Positions 1 through 11,822 of a stretch of DNA of 64,000 bases are shown here, piece by piece. The first letter of the stretch is position 1. Each line of letters opens with the position of its first letter. A program made the translations under genes and the position numbers. Source of the stretch: Candidatus Competibacter phosphatis. GTDB taxonomy: Bacteria > Pseudomonadota > Gammaproteobacteria > Competibacterales > Competibacteraceae. The notes below the pieces were generated by a model, which worked only from the letters and a program-made list of their open reading frames with translations, was not told where the DNA came from and did not search any database. The stretch spans positions 1-64,000 of the forward strand of contig NZ_SPMZ01000004.1 in NCBI RefSeq assembly GCF_012939995.1. The letters run 5' to 3'.

Positions 1-284
1 TCTGGGTGTTTCTCCTCCCACAGCTTGTCGCCGGAAAAGGCCGCGTGCGCACTCACACAGACGATGCCCGTGCGTGTCTCGTGCAACCCCAGTTCCACCG
101 CTGCGCGGCTCCAACCAAACACCGCCTCCGCCTGCCGAGGACTCCCTGCGCAATACTTCAACGCCATCGCCGCCTGAAATGCTCGCCGCTCCGCCCCCAG
201 CATCTTGGAAGATGCAAGTTTGATATCGTCCAGATGTCCGACATCCGCTACGGCTTGGTTCTCAGAAACACAGAGAGGAGACAT
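1..284 (-). mobile_element. ISAzo13-like transposase, N-terminal fragment cut by window edge
   Basis: An open frame runs from an ATG at 284 leftwards off the edge of the window, giving 94 codons without a stop. The segment MLGAERRAFQAAMALKYC followed by a FGWSR...ELGLHETRTGI stretch matches my memory of the N-terminal region of ISAzo13-type (DDE, IS630-like) transposases, which cut and paste their own element. No strong ribosome binding site precedes the ATG. The terminal inverted repeat is not identifiable, so whether the element is intact to the left is unknown. The neighbouring Uma2 gene is damaged on the side facing this fragment. Confidence 0.6.
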
Positions 285-301
285 CAGGTTCAGCTCATCA
301 A

Positions 302-773
302 AGTTACGAAAGAGCTGTAACTATCGCACACAATGGTATATTTATCTTCGGAAATCACCTTAAAAAAAAAGCGCCCCTGCAAAGTCTACGCAAACGACAT
401 GCGCGTCAAGGTCGATCCGACCGGGCTATATACCTACCCGGACGTAGTGGTGACTTGCGGCAAAGCCCAATTCGACGATACGCACCTCGACACTTTGCTG
501 AATCCCGTTTTGATCGTCGAGATCCCGTCCGACTCCACCGAGGCTTACGACCGTGGGCGTAAGTTCGAGCATTACCGCAAGCTGGGTTCGCTGGTCGAAT
601 ATGTACTGATCGCCCAAAACCGCCCACACATCGAATCCTATCGGCGGCAAGCCGACCAACAATGGCTGTTGCGGGAATGCAGCGAACTTGACGGCACGCT
701 TCGGCTACTGTCCATCGATTGTGATCTGGCGCTGGCGGAGGTCTACGATAAGGTGGAACTCCTGGAAGGTTGA
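302..773 (+). pseudogene. Uma2-family (DUF820) endonuclease-like gene, N-terminally broken
   Basis: The frame starting at 333 encodes 146 residues matching the C-terminal three quarters of Uma2/DUF820 proteins: the RPCKVY.NDMRV..D, YTYPDVVV and NPVLIVEIPSDSTEAYDRG..FEHYR motifs, all part of the PD-(D/E)XK-like fold. Family members are usually about 190 residues, so roughly 50 N-terminal residues are missing. Upstream similarity (AHNGIFIFGNHLKKK, like the usual HNLI..NL..LKK stretch) continues in another frame from about 302 and joins the main frame only by shifting at the nine-A run 362-370. The gene is therefore frameshifted and N-terminally eroded, next to a transposase fragment. Uma2 proteins are common in accessory DNA and their cellular role is unclear. 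Confidence 0.6.
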
Positions 774-949
774 CACCAGCCCCACATCGCCGATTGCAAC
801 CCTCGACTGCATCGATTTGCCCGTTCGACTAAATTCGCCGTGTTGTTCAAGCACGTTCTCCCACAAGATGTTGGCCGGGTTCTGTTATCATGGCCCGCCC
901 GCCGCCGAAGACTCCGGCCGCTTGTGCTCTCTAACCAATTCGATCCGCC

Positions 950-1737
950 ATGCATCCAGCTCTAACCATCGCCAAGCGCGCCGCCTTGAGCGCCAGCCGC
1001 ATCCTGCTCCGTCACTTCGATAACCTCGAACGGCTGAGCGTCACCGCCAAACAGCGCAACGACTTCGTCAGTGAAGCGGATGTGCAGGCCGAACAGGAAA
1101 TTATTCAGACCCTGCGCAAGACTATCCCAACCACGGCATTCTGGCCGAGGAAAGCGGCGAACAGCACGGCCACGACGATTATCAATGGGTGATCGATCCG
1201 CTGGACGGCACCACTAACTTTCTGCACGGCATTCCGCATTTCGCCATCTCCATCGGTTTTCGCCACAAGAACCGGTTGGAAGCGGGGCTGGTCTACGACC
1301 CAATCCGGCAGGAGATGTTCACCGCTTCGCGCGGCGCCGGCGCACAGATGAACGACCGGCGCATGCGAGTCAGCAACATCCCGCAAATGGAAAACGCCCT
1401 GCTCGGCACCGGTTTTCCGTTCCGTCACCCCCAGCACCAGCCCGCCTATCTCAATTTCTTTGGCAGCCTGTTCGGCAAGTGCGTGGAAGTGCGCCGGGCC
1501 GGCGCGGCCTCGCTGGATCTGGCCTACGTGGCCTCCGGCCGGCTGGATGGCTACTGGGAGTTCGGTCTGAAGGAATGGGATATCGCGGCCGGCGCGCTGC
1601 TGGTGCAGGAAGCCGGGGGGTTGGTCAGCGATTTCGTCGGCGGCAACGACTTCATGAAATCCGGCAACATCGTTGCCGGCAACCCCAAGGTGTTCAAGGC
1701 CCTGCTACAAGAAATGCGGCCGCATCTGAGCGGCTGA
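950..1737 (+). CDS. suhB: inositol-1-monophosphatase SuhB (frameshifted in this sequence)
   Basis: SuhB hydrolyses myo-inositol 1-phosphate with Mg2+ and in enterobacteria also joins rRNA antitermination complexes. The start MHPALTIAKRAAL matches the family start. The metal-binding IDPLDGTTNF motif lies at 1192-1221 and WDIAAGALLVQEAGG near the C-terminus is the second signature. The reading frame breaks between 1121 and 1128, where TL.K.YP.HGILAEESGE is expected; adding one T (ACTATCCC to ACTTATCCC) restores it. With that base the gene is 263 codons, the normal family length. A one-base sequencing loss is more likely than a true pseudogene. It is followed head-to-tail-opposed by nadE. Confidence 0.88.
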
Positions 1738-1756
1738 CAGTCAGCGGCTTACCGGG

Positions 1757-3390
1757 TCAGCGCCGGAATCCCGAGGTAATCGGATAGCGCCGGTCCCGTC
1801 CGAAAGCGCGCGGGGTGATCCGCACGCCCGGCGCGGCCTGGCGGCGCTTGTATTCGTTGACGATCACCAGCCGCGCCACCCGCTCCACCGTCGCTCGATC
1901 GTAACCCGCCGCGACCAACTCCTCCACCGAGTGGTCCTCCTCGACGTAAGCTTGCAGGATGGCATCCAGCAGGTCGTAGGGCGGCAGGCTGTCCTGATCG
2001 GTCTGATCCGGGCGCAGTTCGGCCGACGGCGGCCGGTCCAGCACCCGTTGCGGGATCACCGGCGATAGACTGTTGCGATAGACCACCAACCGGTACACCA
2101 TCATCTTCAGCACGTCCTTGATCGGAGCGAACCCGCCGGCCATGTCGCCGTACAAGGTGGAATAACCCACGGCAGTCTCGCTCTTGTTGCCGGTGGTCAA
2201 CACTAGCTTACCGGTCTTGTTGGAGATCGCCATCAGGATCACCCCTCGGCAACGGGCCTGGATGTTCTCTTCGGTGCTATCCGGTGGCAATCCCGCCAAT
2301 ACCGGTTGCAAGATGCCGAGAAAAGATTCGAACGCCGGCTCGATCGGCATCAGATGATACTTGACGCCCAAGGCCCGCGCTTCCTGCTCGGCGTCGGAAT
2401 TGCTCATTTCGGCGGTGTAGCGCGACGGCATCAGCACCGCTTCCACCCGTTCCGATCCCAGCGCGTCGACGGCGATGGCCAGGGTCAGCGCCGAATCGAT
2501 GCCGCCGGATAGCCCCAACACCGCGCCGGGGAACCCGTTCTTGTTCACATAATCGCGCACGCCCAGCACGATGGCCTGATAAATCGCGGCTTCCTCGGCC
2601 GGCTCCGAGATAATTTCGCTGGGACGGGGTTCCACCGTCGCGCCGACGCTGAAATCCACCGGATACAGACCCTCGACGCAAAGCGGAGCCCGTTGGGTCA
2701 GTTCCCCGCGTCCGTTGACCACTTGCGAATCGCCGTCGAACACCAGTTCGTCCTGCCCGCCAACCAAGTTGGTGTAAAGGATGGACAGGCCATTTTCGAC
2801 CGCCCGCTGTCGCAGGATCTCCAGCCGCAACCGGCTTTTGCCGGCGTGAAAGGGCGAGGCGTTCAGATTGAGCAGCAGTTGCGCGCCGGCCTTGGCGGCC
2901 TGGCGCGCTGGCCCGGCCTGCCACACGTCCTCGCAGATGGTGACGCCGACCCGCGCACCCTTGAGTTCGAACACCAACGGTTCCGTGCCCGCCACGAAAT
3001 AGCGTTTCTCGTCGAACACACTGTAATTGGGCAGACATTGCTTGTGATAGACCGCCCGAATCCCGCCGTCGGCGATGACGGCGGCCGAATTGCGCAGTCC
3101 CTCCGGCGTCGCGGCGGGATAGCCGACGATGGCGGTTATCCCTTGGATTTCGGCGCAAAGCCGCCGCATGGCCGGTTCCACCTGGCCCACGAAACCCGGG
3201 GCGAAGCAACAAATCTTCCGGGGGGATAGCCAGTGACGGTCAGCTCCGGGAACACGATCGCATCGGCCCGCCAGCGATCGCGGGCCTCTCGGGCGGCGAC
3301 GACGATCTTTTCGGTATTGCCGGGGATATCGCCGACCAGGAGATTAAGTTGGGCCATGACGACCCGGAGATTGGGAACAGGATCAATCAT
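1757..3390 (-). CDS. nadE: glutamine-dependent NAD+ synthetase (two homopolymer frameshifts)
   Basis: NadE converts deamido-NAD+ to NAD+ using ATP and ammonia released from glutamine. The N-terminal nitrilase-type glutaminase domain shows catalytic Glu49 (FPEL) and a VTICEDVW segment carrying the nucleophile Cys. The C-terminal synthetase domain shows the ATP-binding SGGIDSA P-loop and the TGNKSE motif. The first 84 residues are in one frame and the rest in another. An extra base in the six-G run 3220-3225 and another in the AAA at 3192-3194 (plus-strand letters) explain it, since YPPEDLLLRPGF reads through when both are removed. Corrected length is 543 residues, normal for the glutamine-dependent class. 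Likely sequencing errors in an essential gene. Confidence 0.88.
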
Positions 3391-3453
3391 CGCGTCTATC
3401 CATTCACTTGCCGCCCATGGCCGCCCTTTCAGTCGGACAGCGTAAAAACGAAC

Positions 3454-3478
3454 AGGGGCGCCGAAGCGCCCCTTTCAA
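3454..3478 (-). terminator. hairpin terminator after sucCD
   Basis: The 7-bp perfect stem GGGGCGC (3455-3461) / GCGCCCC (3466-3472) has a CGAA loop. Read on the minus strand it lies 32 bases past the sucD stop and is followed by TGTTCGTTTTT. The T-run is slightly offset, so efficiency is uncertain. Confidence 0.6.
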
Positions 3479-3503
3479 TTCCCGGACCGTAACTCTGATT
3501 GGA

Positions 3504-4382
3504 TCAGCCGGGGAAATACGCCTTCATCGCCGCGCCGATGTCGGCCGGCGAGCGGACGATCTTGGCGCCAGCAGCTTCCAGCGCCGCGAACTTGTCGGCC
3601 GCCGTACCCTTGCCGCCCATGATGATGGCGCCGGCGTGACCCATGCGCTTGCCGGGGGGCGCGGTAACACCGGCGATGTAGGCGACCACCGGCTTCTTGA
3701 TATTGGCCTTGATGTACTCGGCGCCTTCCTCCTCGGCGCTGCCGCCGATCTCGCCCACCATCACGATGCCTTCGGTCTGCGGATCATCCTTGAACAGCTT
3801 CAGCACGTCGACGAAGCTCATGCCGTGGATCGGGTCGCCGCCGATCCCGATGCAGGTGGACTGGCCAAGACCGGTCTGAGTGGTCTGCCAGACCGCTTCG
3901 TAGGTCAGGGTGCCGGAGCGGGAGACGATGCCGATCTTGCCGGGCAGGTGGATATGGCCGGGCATGATCCCCATCTTGCAACCGCCGGGAGTGATCACGC
4001 CCGGACAGTTGGGGCCGATCAGATAGACATCCGGATAGCTGGTCTGCAAGGTCGCCTTGACCTTCAACATGTCCGTCACCGGAATGCCTTCGGTGATGCA
4101 GGCGATCACCTTGATGCCGGCGTCGGCCGCTTCCAGGATGGCATCGCCGGCGAACGCGGCCGGCACGTAGATCATGCTCGCATCGGCGCCGGTGGCGGCG
4201 ACCGCTTCGTACACGGTGTTGAACACCGGCTTGCCCAGGTGGGTACTACCGCCCTTGCCGGGGCTGATGCCGCCGACCAGATTGGTGCCGTAAGCGATGG
4301 CCTGTTCAGCGTGGAAGGTGCCCTGCGAGCCGGTGAACCCCTGGCAGATAACCTTGGTGTTTTTGTCGATCAAAATACTCAT
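3504..4382 (-). CDS. sucD: succinyl-CoA synthetase alpha subunit
   Basis: SucD carries the phosphohistidine of ADP-forming succinate-CoA ligase (succinate + CoA + ATP to succinyl-CoA), a cytosolic TCA enzyme. At 292 residues it is the normal size. It starts [21 protein letters not shown] (CoA-binding Rossmann domain), has the GPNCPGVI...CKMGIMPG segment, and ends with the active-site region [10 protein letters not shown] that contains the phosphorylated His. It lies 49 bases behind sucC on the same strand and is presumably co-transcribed. In this window it would supply succinyl-CoA to the methylmalonyl-CoA mutase encoded further right, linking fumarate reductase to propionyl-CoA formation. 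Confidence 0.97.
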   Translation of the reverse strand: MSILIDKNTKVICQGFTGSQGTFHAEQAIAYGTNLVGGISPGKGGSTHLGKPVFNTVYEAVAATGADASMIYVPAAFAGDAILEAADAGIKVIACITEGIPVTDMLKVKATLQTSYPDVYLIGPNCPGVITPGGCKMGIMPGHIHLPGKIGIVSRSGTLTYEAVWQTTQTGLGQSTCIGIGGDPIHGMSFVDVLKLFKDDPQTEGIVMVGEIGGSAEEEGAEYIKANIKKPVVAYIAGVTAPPGKRMGHAGAIIMGGKGTAADKFAALEAAGAKIVRSPADIGAAMKAYFPG

Positions 4383-4431
4383 GGTGCGCTAATTCCCCTG
4401 ATGAGGTGAGAGGCCCAAGGTCGGCCAGTGG

Positions 4432-5595
<1,164 letters not shown>

Positions 5596-5766
5596 GCGGA
5601 TTACATCCCCCTTTTACAGTGAGGTTGCCATTGTATCCCGAAATACCCCAATCTTCACGTATTCGCCGTGAGATTGGCGATGGCCAGCCCATCGAGGCGC
5701 CGGTGTGATTAAATTATACGTGGAATCGCCCAGCCCCGAGGAATTGCTGCCCCGCGCCGCCCTGTC

Positions 5767-7464
5767 ATGACCGTTACCAAACCGATCGCCGCCCTGCTGC
5801 CCAACCGCTTCATGGACCGCCGCTACCTGTGGCGGGTGTTCCGCGCCTCCAGCTTCTTCCGGTTGATCCTGGCGGCGTTGCTGCTGGCGGCGACGACGCT
5901 GGACGAACAAAATCGGCTATTCGGCAAACAGAACCCGCAACTGTTTTCGTGGGTGGCGCTGGGCTACCTGGCGTTGGCGCTACTCGCCATTGCCGGTACC
6001 TACTGGCGGCGACCACGACTGACGGTGCAAGCGCACCTGCAAATGGTGGTCGATCTGGTGACGCTGACCGTGATGATCAGCGCCTCGGGCGGCATCACCA
6101 GCAGCCTGAACAGCCTGTTGATCACCGCCGTCGCCGCCAGCAGCATCCTGCTACCACTCAATTCGGCACTGCTGGCCGCCGCCCTGGGCTTCATACTGCT
6201 GACGGTATCCTGGTTGCTGGACCAATGGCACACTGTCCAGGTATTGGCGCGGGCGAATCGTGGCCCGGCGGGCTGGCCCGGCCTGTGGAGCCGTCTGGGC
6301 GACGCCAACGACGATCTGGTGCGACTGGGCGTGCTGGGCGCCGCGCTGTTCATCGCCGCCGGACTCACCTACGCACTGGCCGAACGCGCCCGGCGCGGCG
6401 AGGCGCTGGCCCGCCAGCGCACCCTGGAACTGTTCGAAGCGGCCGAACTGAGCCAAGGCATCATCCGCCACCTGCAAAACGGCGTGGTGGTGGTCGATCC
6501 GACCGGTCAGGTGCAACTCCTGAACGAAACCGCCCAGGAATGGCTGGACTGCCCGCAAACCACGCCCGGCCTGCCGCTGGAAACCCTGTCGCCACCGTTG
6601 GCGCGGCGACTGCGGGACTGGCTGGACGGCAGCCTGGAACATCCAGCCTTCCGACCGACCGAGCATCGCCCGGAATTGATTCCCCGCTTCACCCGACTCA
6701 GCGGCCGTCAAGCGGCGAGCGTGCTGATACTGCTGGAAGATTCCCAGCAAGCCACCGAGCGGCTGCAACAGCTCAAGCTGGCGGCGCTGGGACGGTTGAC
6801 CGCCGGCATCGCTCACGAGATCCGCAACCCGCTGGCGGCGATCGGCCACGCCGCCCAACTCTTGCAGGAATCGACTGGTCTCGGCCCCAGCGAGCGGCGG
6901 CTGGCGCAGATCGTTCACGACAACGTCAAGCGGGCCAACCGCATCATCGGCGACGTGCTCGATCTGGCCCGGCGCGACCAGCTCAAACCGGAGCGGCTGG
7001 TACTGGAACCGTGGCTGGAGAATTTCAGGCAGGAATTCCTGCGCGGGCGGGACTGGCCGACACCCGAGTGGCGCCAGAGCGTGGAGCCGGCCGAACTGGC
7101 CGTGATATTCGATCCGCATCAATTGTGGCAGGTGTTGTGGAACCTTTGCGCCAACGCCTGCCAACACGGGAGCCGGGTCGGCGAAACGCCGCAAATCGAG
7201 CTGCGGGCCGGCCTGGACGACGGTCGCACCCGACCATTTCTGGACGTGCGCGACACCGGAGCTGGCGTTGCGTCCGACAATGTCGCCAAACTGTTCGAAC
7301 CGTTCTTTACCACCCGGACCAAAGGTACCGGTCTGGGCCTGTATCTGGCTCGGGAGTTGTGCGAGGCTAACCGGGCCCAGTTGCAATACCGCCCCCCACC
7401 CGAAGGCGGCGGTTGTTTTCGCATCACCTTTACCGCCGCGAACCTCGTATCGGAGACGAATTGA
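5767..7464 (+). CDS. pilS: PilS-type sensor histidine kinase
   Basis: PilS is the membrane sensor that phosphorylates PilR to control type IV pilin transcription. The N-terminal 190 residues contain six hydrophobic segments, as in PilS. A PAS-like region follows (GIIRHLQNGVVVVDPTG). The HisKA box GRLTAGIAHEIRNPLAAIGH supplies the phospho-accepting His, and the ATPase domain shows LWNLCANACQHG (N box), DTGAGV (G1) and GTGLGLYLAREL (G2). The length of 565 residues is near that of family members. Its stop codon overlaps the pilR start by one base, indicating translational coupling. No pilin gene is in the window, so the target is inferred from family. Confidence 0.9.
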   Translation: MTVTKPIAALLPNRFMDRRYLWRVFRASSFFRLILAALLLAATTLDEQNRLFGKQNPQLFSWVALGYLALALLAIAGTYWRRPRLTVQAHLQMVVDLVTLTVMISASGGITSSLNSLLITAVAASSILLPLNSALLAAALGFILLTVSWLLDQWHTVQVLARANRGPAGWPGLWSRLGDANDDLVRLGVLGAALFIAAGLTYALAERARRGEALARQRTLELFEAAELSQGIIRHLQNGVVVVDPTGQVQLLNETAQEWLDCPQTTPGLPLETLSPPLARRLRDWLDGSLEHPAFRPTEHRPELIPRFTRLSGRQAASVLILLEDSQQATERLQQLKLAALGRLTAGIAHEIRNPLAAIGHAAQLLQESTGLGPSERRLAQIVHDNVKRANRIIGDVLDLARRDQLKPERLVLEPWLENFRQEFLRGRDWPTPEWRQSVEPAELAVIFDPHQLWQVLWNLCANACQHGSRVGETPQIELRAGLDDGRTRPFLDVRDTGAGVASDNVAKLFEPFFTTRTKGTGLGLYLARELCEANRAQLQYRPPPEGGGCFRITFTAANLVSETN

Positions 7465-8900
7465 TGGATGCCTGCAACGCCTTGATCGTGGATGACGAAG
7501 CCGATATCCGCGAACTGATCGAGATGACCCTGCTGCCGCTGGGCGTAACCTGTCATCCAGCGGCCGATCTCGGCGAGGCATACGCTTTGCTTAAAAATCA
7601 CGCGTTCGGCTTTTGTATCACTGACCTACGGCTACCGGACGGCAGTGGGCTGGAACTGGTGGCGCATATTCAGAGACATTACCCCAATCTGCCGGTGGCG
7701 GTGATCACCGCGCACGGCAACGTGGAAAGCGCGGTGGAAGCGCTCAAGCTGGGCGCGTTCGATTTTGTCTCCAAACCGTTCGAGCTGGCGGTACTGCGCA
7801 ACATGGTGGCGACCGCGCTGCGCTTGAGCCGCAGCGAGGATCACCTTGACGCCAACCGCCCTATCCTGCTCGGCCATGCGGCGGTGATGGAAAACGTGCG
7901 GCAGATGATCGCCAAACTGGCGCGCAGCCAGGCACCCATTTTGATCAGCGGCGAATCGGGCACCGGCAAGGAAATGGCGGCACGTCTGATCCACTGGTCC
8001 GGACCGCGGGCCGACAAACCGTTCGTGCCGGTCAACTGCGGAGCGATTCCCGAACACCTGATGGAGAGCGAGTTCTTCGGCTACAAGAAAGGCAGTTTCA
8101 CCGGCGCCACCCAGGACAAGGGCGGCCTGTTCCAGGCAGCGCAGGGCGGCACGCTGTTTCTGGACGAGGTGGCGGATCTACCGATCTCGATGCAAGTCAA
8201 GTTGCTGCGTGCAATTCAGGAGCGGGCGGTGCGGCCGGTGGGCGCCCAAACCGAAGTGGCCACCGACGTGCGCCTTCTCAGCGCCACCCACAAGAGCCTA
8301 GCGGAACTGGTCAAGCAAGGCGCCTTTCGCCAAGATCTGTTTTATCGGCTGAACGTGATCGACCTGCGAATGCCGAGCCTGCGCGAGCACCCGCAGGATA
8401 TTCCAGAGCTGGTCGAGGCAATCCTCGCGCGGTTGAGCCGGCAGTCCGGCCTGCAGGCACCGAAGCTGGCGCCGAAGCTGGCGCCGACCGCGCTAGCAGC
8501 GCTGGCCGCCTACGCATTTCCGGGCAACATCCGCGAATTGGAGAATATCCTTGAGCGGGCTTTCACCTTGTGTGAGGATGGTGTGATCCAAGCTGGGGAA
8601 CTACTGCTGCCGGGGGAACCGACTTCGATCCGGCCAAACCCGGAACCATCGCCACCGAGAACTCCGGCACCGGCGGCTCCCGAACGGCATGAACCCCCGC
8701 GCGGCGAATTCGAACCCAGAACCGTACCGATCCTACAGCCGCCATCGGGCAATCTGGAAGGCTATCTGGAGGAAATCGAGCGGACAGCGATTCTGCGGGC
8801 GCTGGAATCGACCCGTTACAACAAAACCGCCGCCGCCGAAAAGCTGGGCATCAGCTTCCGGGCGCTACGCTACCGGTTGAAGAAGCTGGGACTGGAATAG
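7464..8900 (+). CDS. pilR: PilR-type sigma-54-dependent response regulator
   Basis: This NtrC-family regulator pairs with PilS. The receiver domain (residues 1-120) contains the phosphoacceptor Asp in CITDLRLPDG. The AAA+ domain has Walker A GESGTGKE, the sigma-54 contact loop GSFTGA (a common PilR variant of GAFTGA) and Walker B TLFLDEVADLP. After a Pro-rich linker a Fis-type helix-turn-helix ends the protein (TRYNKTAAAEKLGISFRALR). The ATG at 7464 is chosen over the longer in-frame extension because it is preceded by CGGAGA at 7451-7456 and overlaps the pilS stop. The final protein is 478 residues. Confidence 0.9.
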   Translation: MDACNALIVDDEADIRELIEMTLLPLGVTCHPAADLGEAYALLKNHAFGFCITDLRLPDGSGLELVAHIQRHYPNLPVAVITAHGNVESAVEALKLGAFDFVSKPFELAVLRNMVATALRLSRSEDHLDANRPILLGHAAVMENVRQMIAKLARSQAPILISGESGTGKEMAARLIHWSGPRADKPFVPVNCGAIPEHLMESEFFGYKKGSFTGATQDKGGLFQAAQGGTLFLDEVADLPISMQVKLLRAIQERAVRPVGAQTEVATDVRLLSATHKSLAELVKQGAFRQDLFYRLNVIDLRMPSLREHPQDIPELVEAILARLSRQSGLQAPKLAPKLAPTALAALAAYAFPGNIRELENILERAFTLCEDGVIQAGELLLPGEPTSIRPNPEPSPPRTPAPAAPERHEPPRGEFEPRTVPILQPPSGNLEGYLEEIERTAILRALESTRYNKTAAAEKLGISFRALRYRLKKLGLE

Positions 8901-8944
8901 CTCTCGCTGGCGCCTGTTCGGATCGACCGTCCTACCCGTCGCCA

Positions 8945-8976
8945 CAAAAAAGCCCGGCTTTGCCGCCGGGCTTCGC
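8945..8976 (-). terminator. strong rho-independent terminator
   Basis: An 8-bp stem AGCCCGGC (8951-8958) / GCCGGGCT (8965-8972) is followed on the minus strand by TTTTTTGTGG. It lies just past the stop of the minus-strand VOC gene. It also sits 45 bases past pilR, so it may act in both directions. Confidence 0.8.
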
Positions 8977-8999
8977 CAGACCGACCGCTTGGGTCGTCG

Positions 9000-9476
9000 T
9001 CAAGCCTGAACTTTGGCGAACGCCTCGATCACCTCCGACGGTGCCTGAATCAGCTCGATCAGCACGCCCTCGCCACTCAGCGGCGTGGCATCGTTGCCCT
9101 TGGGGTGTAGGAAGCAAACATCGTAACCGGCCGCGCCCTTGCGGATACCACCAGGCGTGAAGCGCATCCCCTGAGCGGTCAGCCATTCCACCGCCGCAGC
9201 CAGATTATCGATCCACAACCCGATGTGATTGAGCTGTGGCTCATGCACCTTGGGCGCCTTGCCCGGGTCGATCGGCTGCATCAGGTCCACTTCCACCTTG
9301 AACGGACCGGAACCAATGGCGGCAATATCCTCGTCCACGTTCTCCCGCTCGCTGCGGAAGTTGCCGGTCAGGGTCAGGCCCAGGGTATCCACCCACAGCC
9401 GGCTCAACTTACTCTTATCCAGCCCGCCGATGGCGATTTGCTGGATGCCCAGAACTTTAAACGGTCTATCGGACAC
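9000..9476 (-). CDS. VOC-family protein, possible methylmalonyl-CoA epimerase
   Basis: This 158-residue vicinal-oxygen-chelate protein has two beta-alpha-beta modules. It starts with GTG at 9476, with GAGGAG about eight bases upstream. It sits back-to-back with mutA, which points to epimerisation of (S)- to (R)-methylmalonyl-CoA or ethylmalonyl-CoA. Candidate metal ligands are Gln13, Glu62, His84 and Glu141. Classical methylmalonyl-CoA epimerases use His at the first position and Gln at the second, so the Q-E-H-E set seen here is closer to glyoxalase I. The fold is clear and the substrate assignment rests on context only. Confidence 0.65.
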   Translation of the reverse strand: MSDRPFKVLGIQQIAIGGLDKSKLSRLWVDTLGLTLTGNFRSERENVDEDIAAIGSGPFKVEVDLMQPIDPGKAPKVHEPQLNHIGLWIDNLAAAVEWLTAQGMRFTPGGIRKGAAGYDVCFLHPKGNDATPLSGEGVLIELIQAPSEVIEAFAKVQA

Positions 9477-9676
9477 AAGGAGCTCCTCAGTGATTGGGGT
9501 TCGAATTGGGAAAGCATCAAGATAACAGACCTTTTCAGTATGTCATTCCGCCTTGCGATTGCAACCGTGGCCCATCGATTTCCCAACCGGCTCCACGCCG
9601 GGAATCGGCGGAATCTTCGGTTATACTTCTTCGGTATCGCCCACCCAACGTGTTCCAATCCCATTGGAGGATGTGC

Positions 9677-11822
9677 ATGTCAAACCCACAAACCGCGGAT
9701 CTGCCCGCTCCCACTTTCGACGAGTTCGCCCCCACGCCTTACGAGGAATGGCGGAAGGTCGTCGACAAATTCCTTAAGGGCGCGCCGTTCGAGAAACGAC
9801 TGGTCACCAAAACCTACGAAAACATCGACCTGCAACCCATGTACCGGCAGGAGGATATTGCCGGACTGCCGCAGATCGACGGCTTGCCCGGTTTTGCCCC
9901 CTACGTGCGCGGCGCGGCTCCGCTGGGCTATGTCGCCGCCAGTTGGGATGTCGCTCAGGAAATCGCCTGCGGAACGCCAGCCGCTTTCAACGCGGCCTTG
10001 CGCGCCGACTTGGCGCGTGGCCAAAACGCCATCAACCTGGTGCTCGACCGCCCGACGCTGGCCGGTATCGATGCCGATCAAGCCGAAGCCGATGATGTAG
10101 GAAAAGGCGGCCTGTCCATCTCCAGTGTCGACGATCTCGCTCAGGCCTTGGATGGGGTCGATCTCGAAAGCACGCCTCTTTTCATTCAGGCCAGCACCAG
10201 CGCGCTGACCTTCACCGCGCTGCTGGCGGCGCTGGTGAAAAAAACAGGGCAAATCGCTCGCCAAGATGCGCGGCGCCATCGGCATGGACCCCTTGGGCCA
10301 GTTGGCCCGCGATGGTCGGCTACCCCGCGATCTGGACGGCATCCACGACGTGATGGCGCAACTCACCGCCTGGGCCCAGGCCAATGCGCCCCAGTTGCAG
10401 ACGATCACCGTGCAGGGCAACCCCTATCATAACGGCGGCGCCAGCGCCACGCAGGAGCTGGCCTTCGCGCTGGCCACCGCCGTCGAATATCTGCGCGCCA
10501 TGCAGGCTCGCGGACTGAGCGTGGACGACGCCGCGCCGCGCTTCCGCTTCGCCTTGTCGATCGGCTCCAACTTCTTCATGGAAATCGCCCGACTGCGCGC
10601 CGCACGGCTGCTATGGGCCAAGATCGTCCAGGCGTTCGGTGGCAATGCCGAATCGCAGAAGATGCGCATTCATGCCCGCACCTCGGCCTGGAACCAGACC
10701 GTTTACGACCCGCACGTCAATCTGTTGCGCGGCACCACCGAAGCGTTCTCGGCGGTGGTCGGCGGCTGCGACAGCCTGCACATCTCGCCTTTCGACGAAT
10801 TGGTGCGTGTCCCGGACGACTTCTCCCGGCGCGTCGCCCGTAACACCCATACCGTGCTGAGCGAAGAAACCCATATCACTCACACCGTCGATCCGGCGGG
10901 CGGCTCCTGGTATGTGGAAACCCTGACCGATGCGGTGGCCCGCCAGACCTGGGCGATCTTCCAGGAGGTCGAGAAACAGGGTGGCATGACGAAAACACTG
11001 CTAGCCGGCTGGCCGCAATCCCAAATTGCCGACACCGCCGCCAAGCGCGCCGCCAACATCGCCAAGCGCAAGGACATTTTCGTCGGCACCAATATGTATC
11101 CGAACATGAAGGAAACTCGGATCGAGCCGGCGTCGGTGGATGCGTGGGCGGTTCAGACGGAACGAACCACGTCGATCAACCAGTTTCGGGCGACGGCTGA
11201 CGCGAATCAAAAGCAGGCGGCCCTGGACGCGCTCGCCAAAGCGGGAACGAACAGCGTCGATGCCGCGATTCAAGCCGCGTTGGCTGGCGCAAGCCTGGGT
11301 GAAATCGCTCAAGCCGCACGCACCGGCGCCAAAGCCGGCCCCACCACCAACCCCGTCCACGCCCATCGCGGCGCGCAAGCCTTCGAGGCACTGCGACAGG
11401 CGGCGGAAACCTATGTGGCCCGTATCGGCCAGCGACCGTTGGTCTTTCTCGCCACCATGGGGCCGCTGACCCAGCACAAGGGCCGCGCCGATTTCTCGAC
11501 CGCGTTCCTGGGTGTGGGCGGCTTCGAAACGATTTACCCATCCGGTTTCAGCACCCCCGAAGAAGCGGCGGACGCGGCACTGGCGTCGGGCGCCAAAGCC
11601 GTGGTGATCTGCTCCACCGACCCGACCTACCCCGACATCGTCCCGCCGCTGGCGCAGAAACTCAAGCAGGCCAGCCCGGATCTCACCGTATTGCTGGCCG
11701 GCTACCCAGCCGATCACGTCGAGGCCTTCAAGACCGCCGGCGTCGATGATTTCATTCACCTGAATGCCAATTGCCTGGCGCTGTTGACCATGCTGCAAAA
11801 GAAAATGGGGGTCGCCCAATGA
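9677..11822 (+). CDS. mutA: methylmalonyl-CoA mutase small (non-catalytic) subunit, one frameshift
   Basis: This is the partner subunit of heterodimeric B12-dependent methylmalonyl-CoA mutase, which interconverts succinyl-CoA and (R)-methylmalonyl-CoA. It starts [17 protein letters not shown], choosing the ATG at 9677 because GGAGG at 9666-9670 is six bases upstream; the in-frame ATG at 9671 touches it. The frame breaks at 10238-10253 (A7 and AAA runs). Dropping one A restores [18 protein letters not shown] and gives 714 residues. The C-terminal flavodoxin-like domain lacks the cobalt-ligating DxHxxG motif, as expected for the small subunit. The stop overlaps the mutB start as ATGA, indicating coupled translation. 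The frameshift is probably a sequencing error. Confidence 0.92.

Noticed and set aside
9477-9676. Possible cobalamin riboswitch upstream of mutA
   Set aside because: No B12-box-like conserved core or suitable length was found; the region is only 200 bases and shared with the divergent VOC gene.
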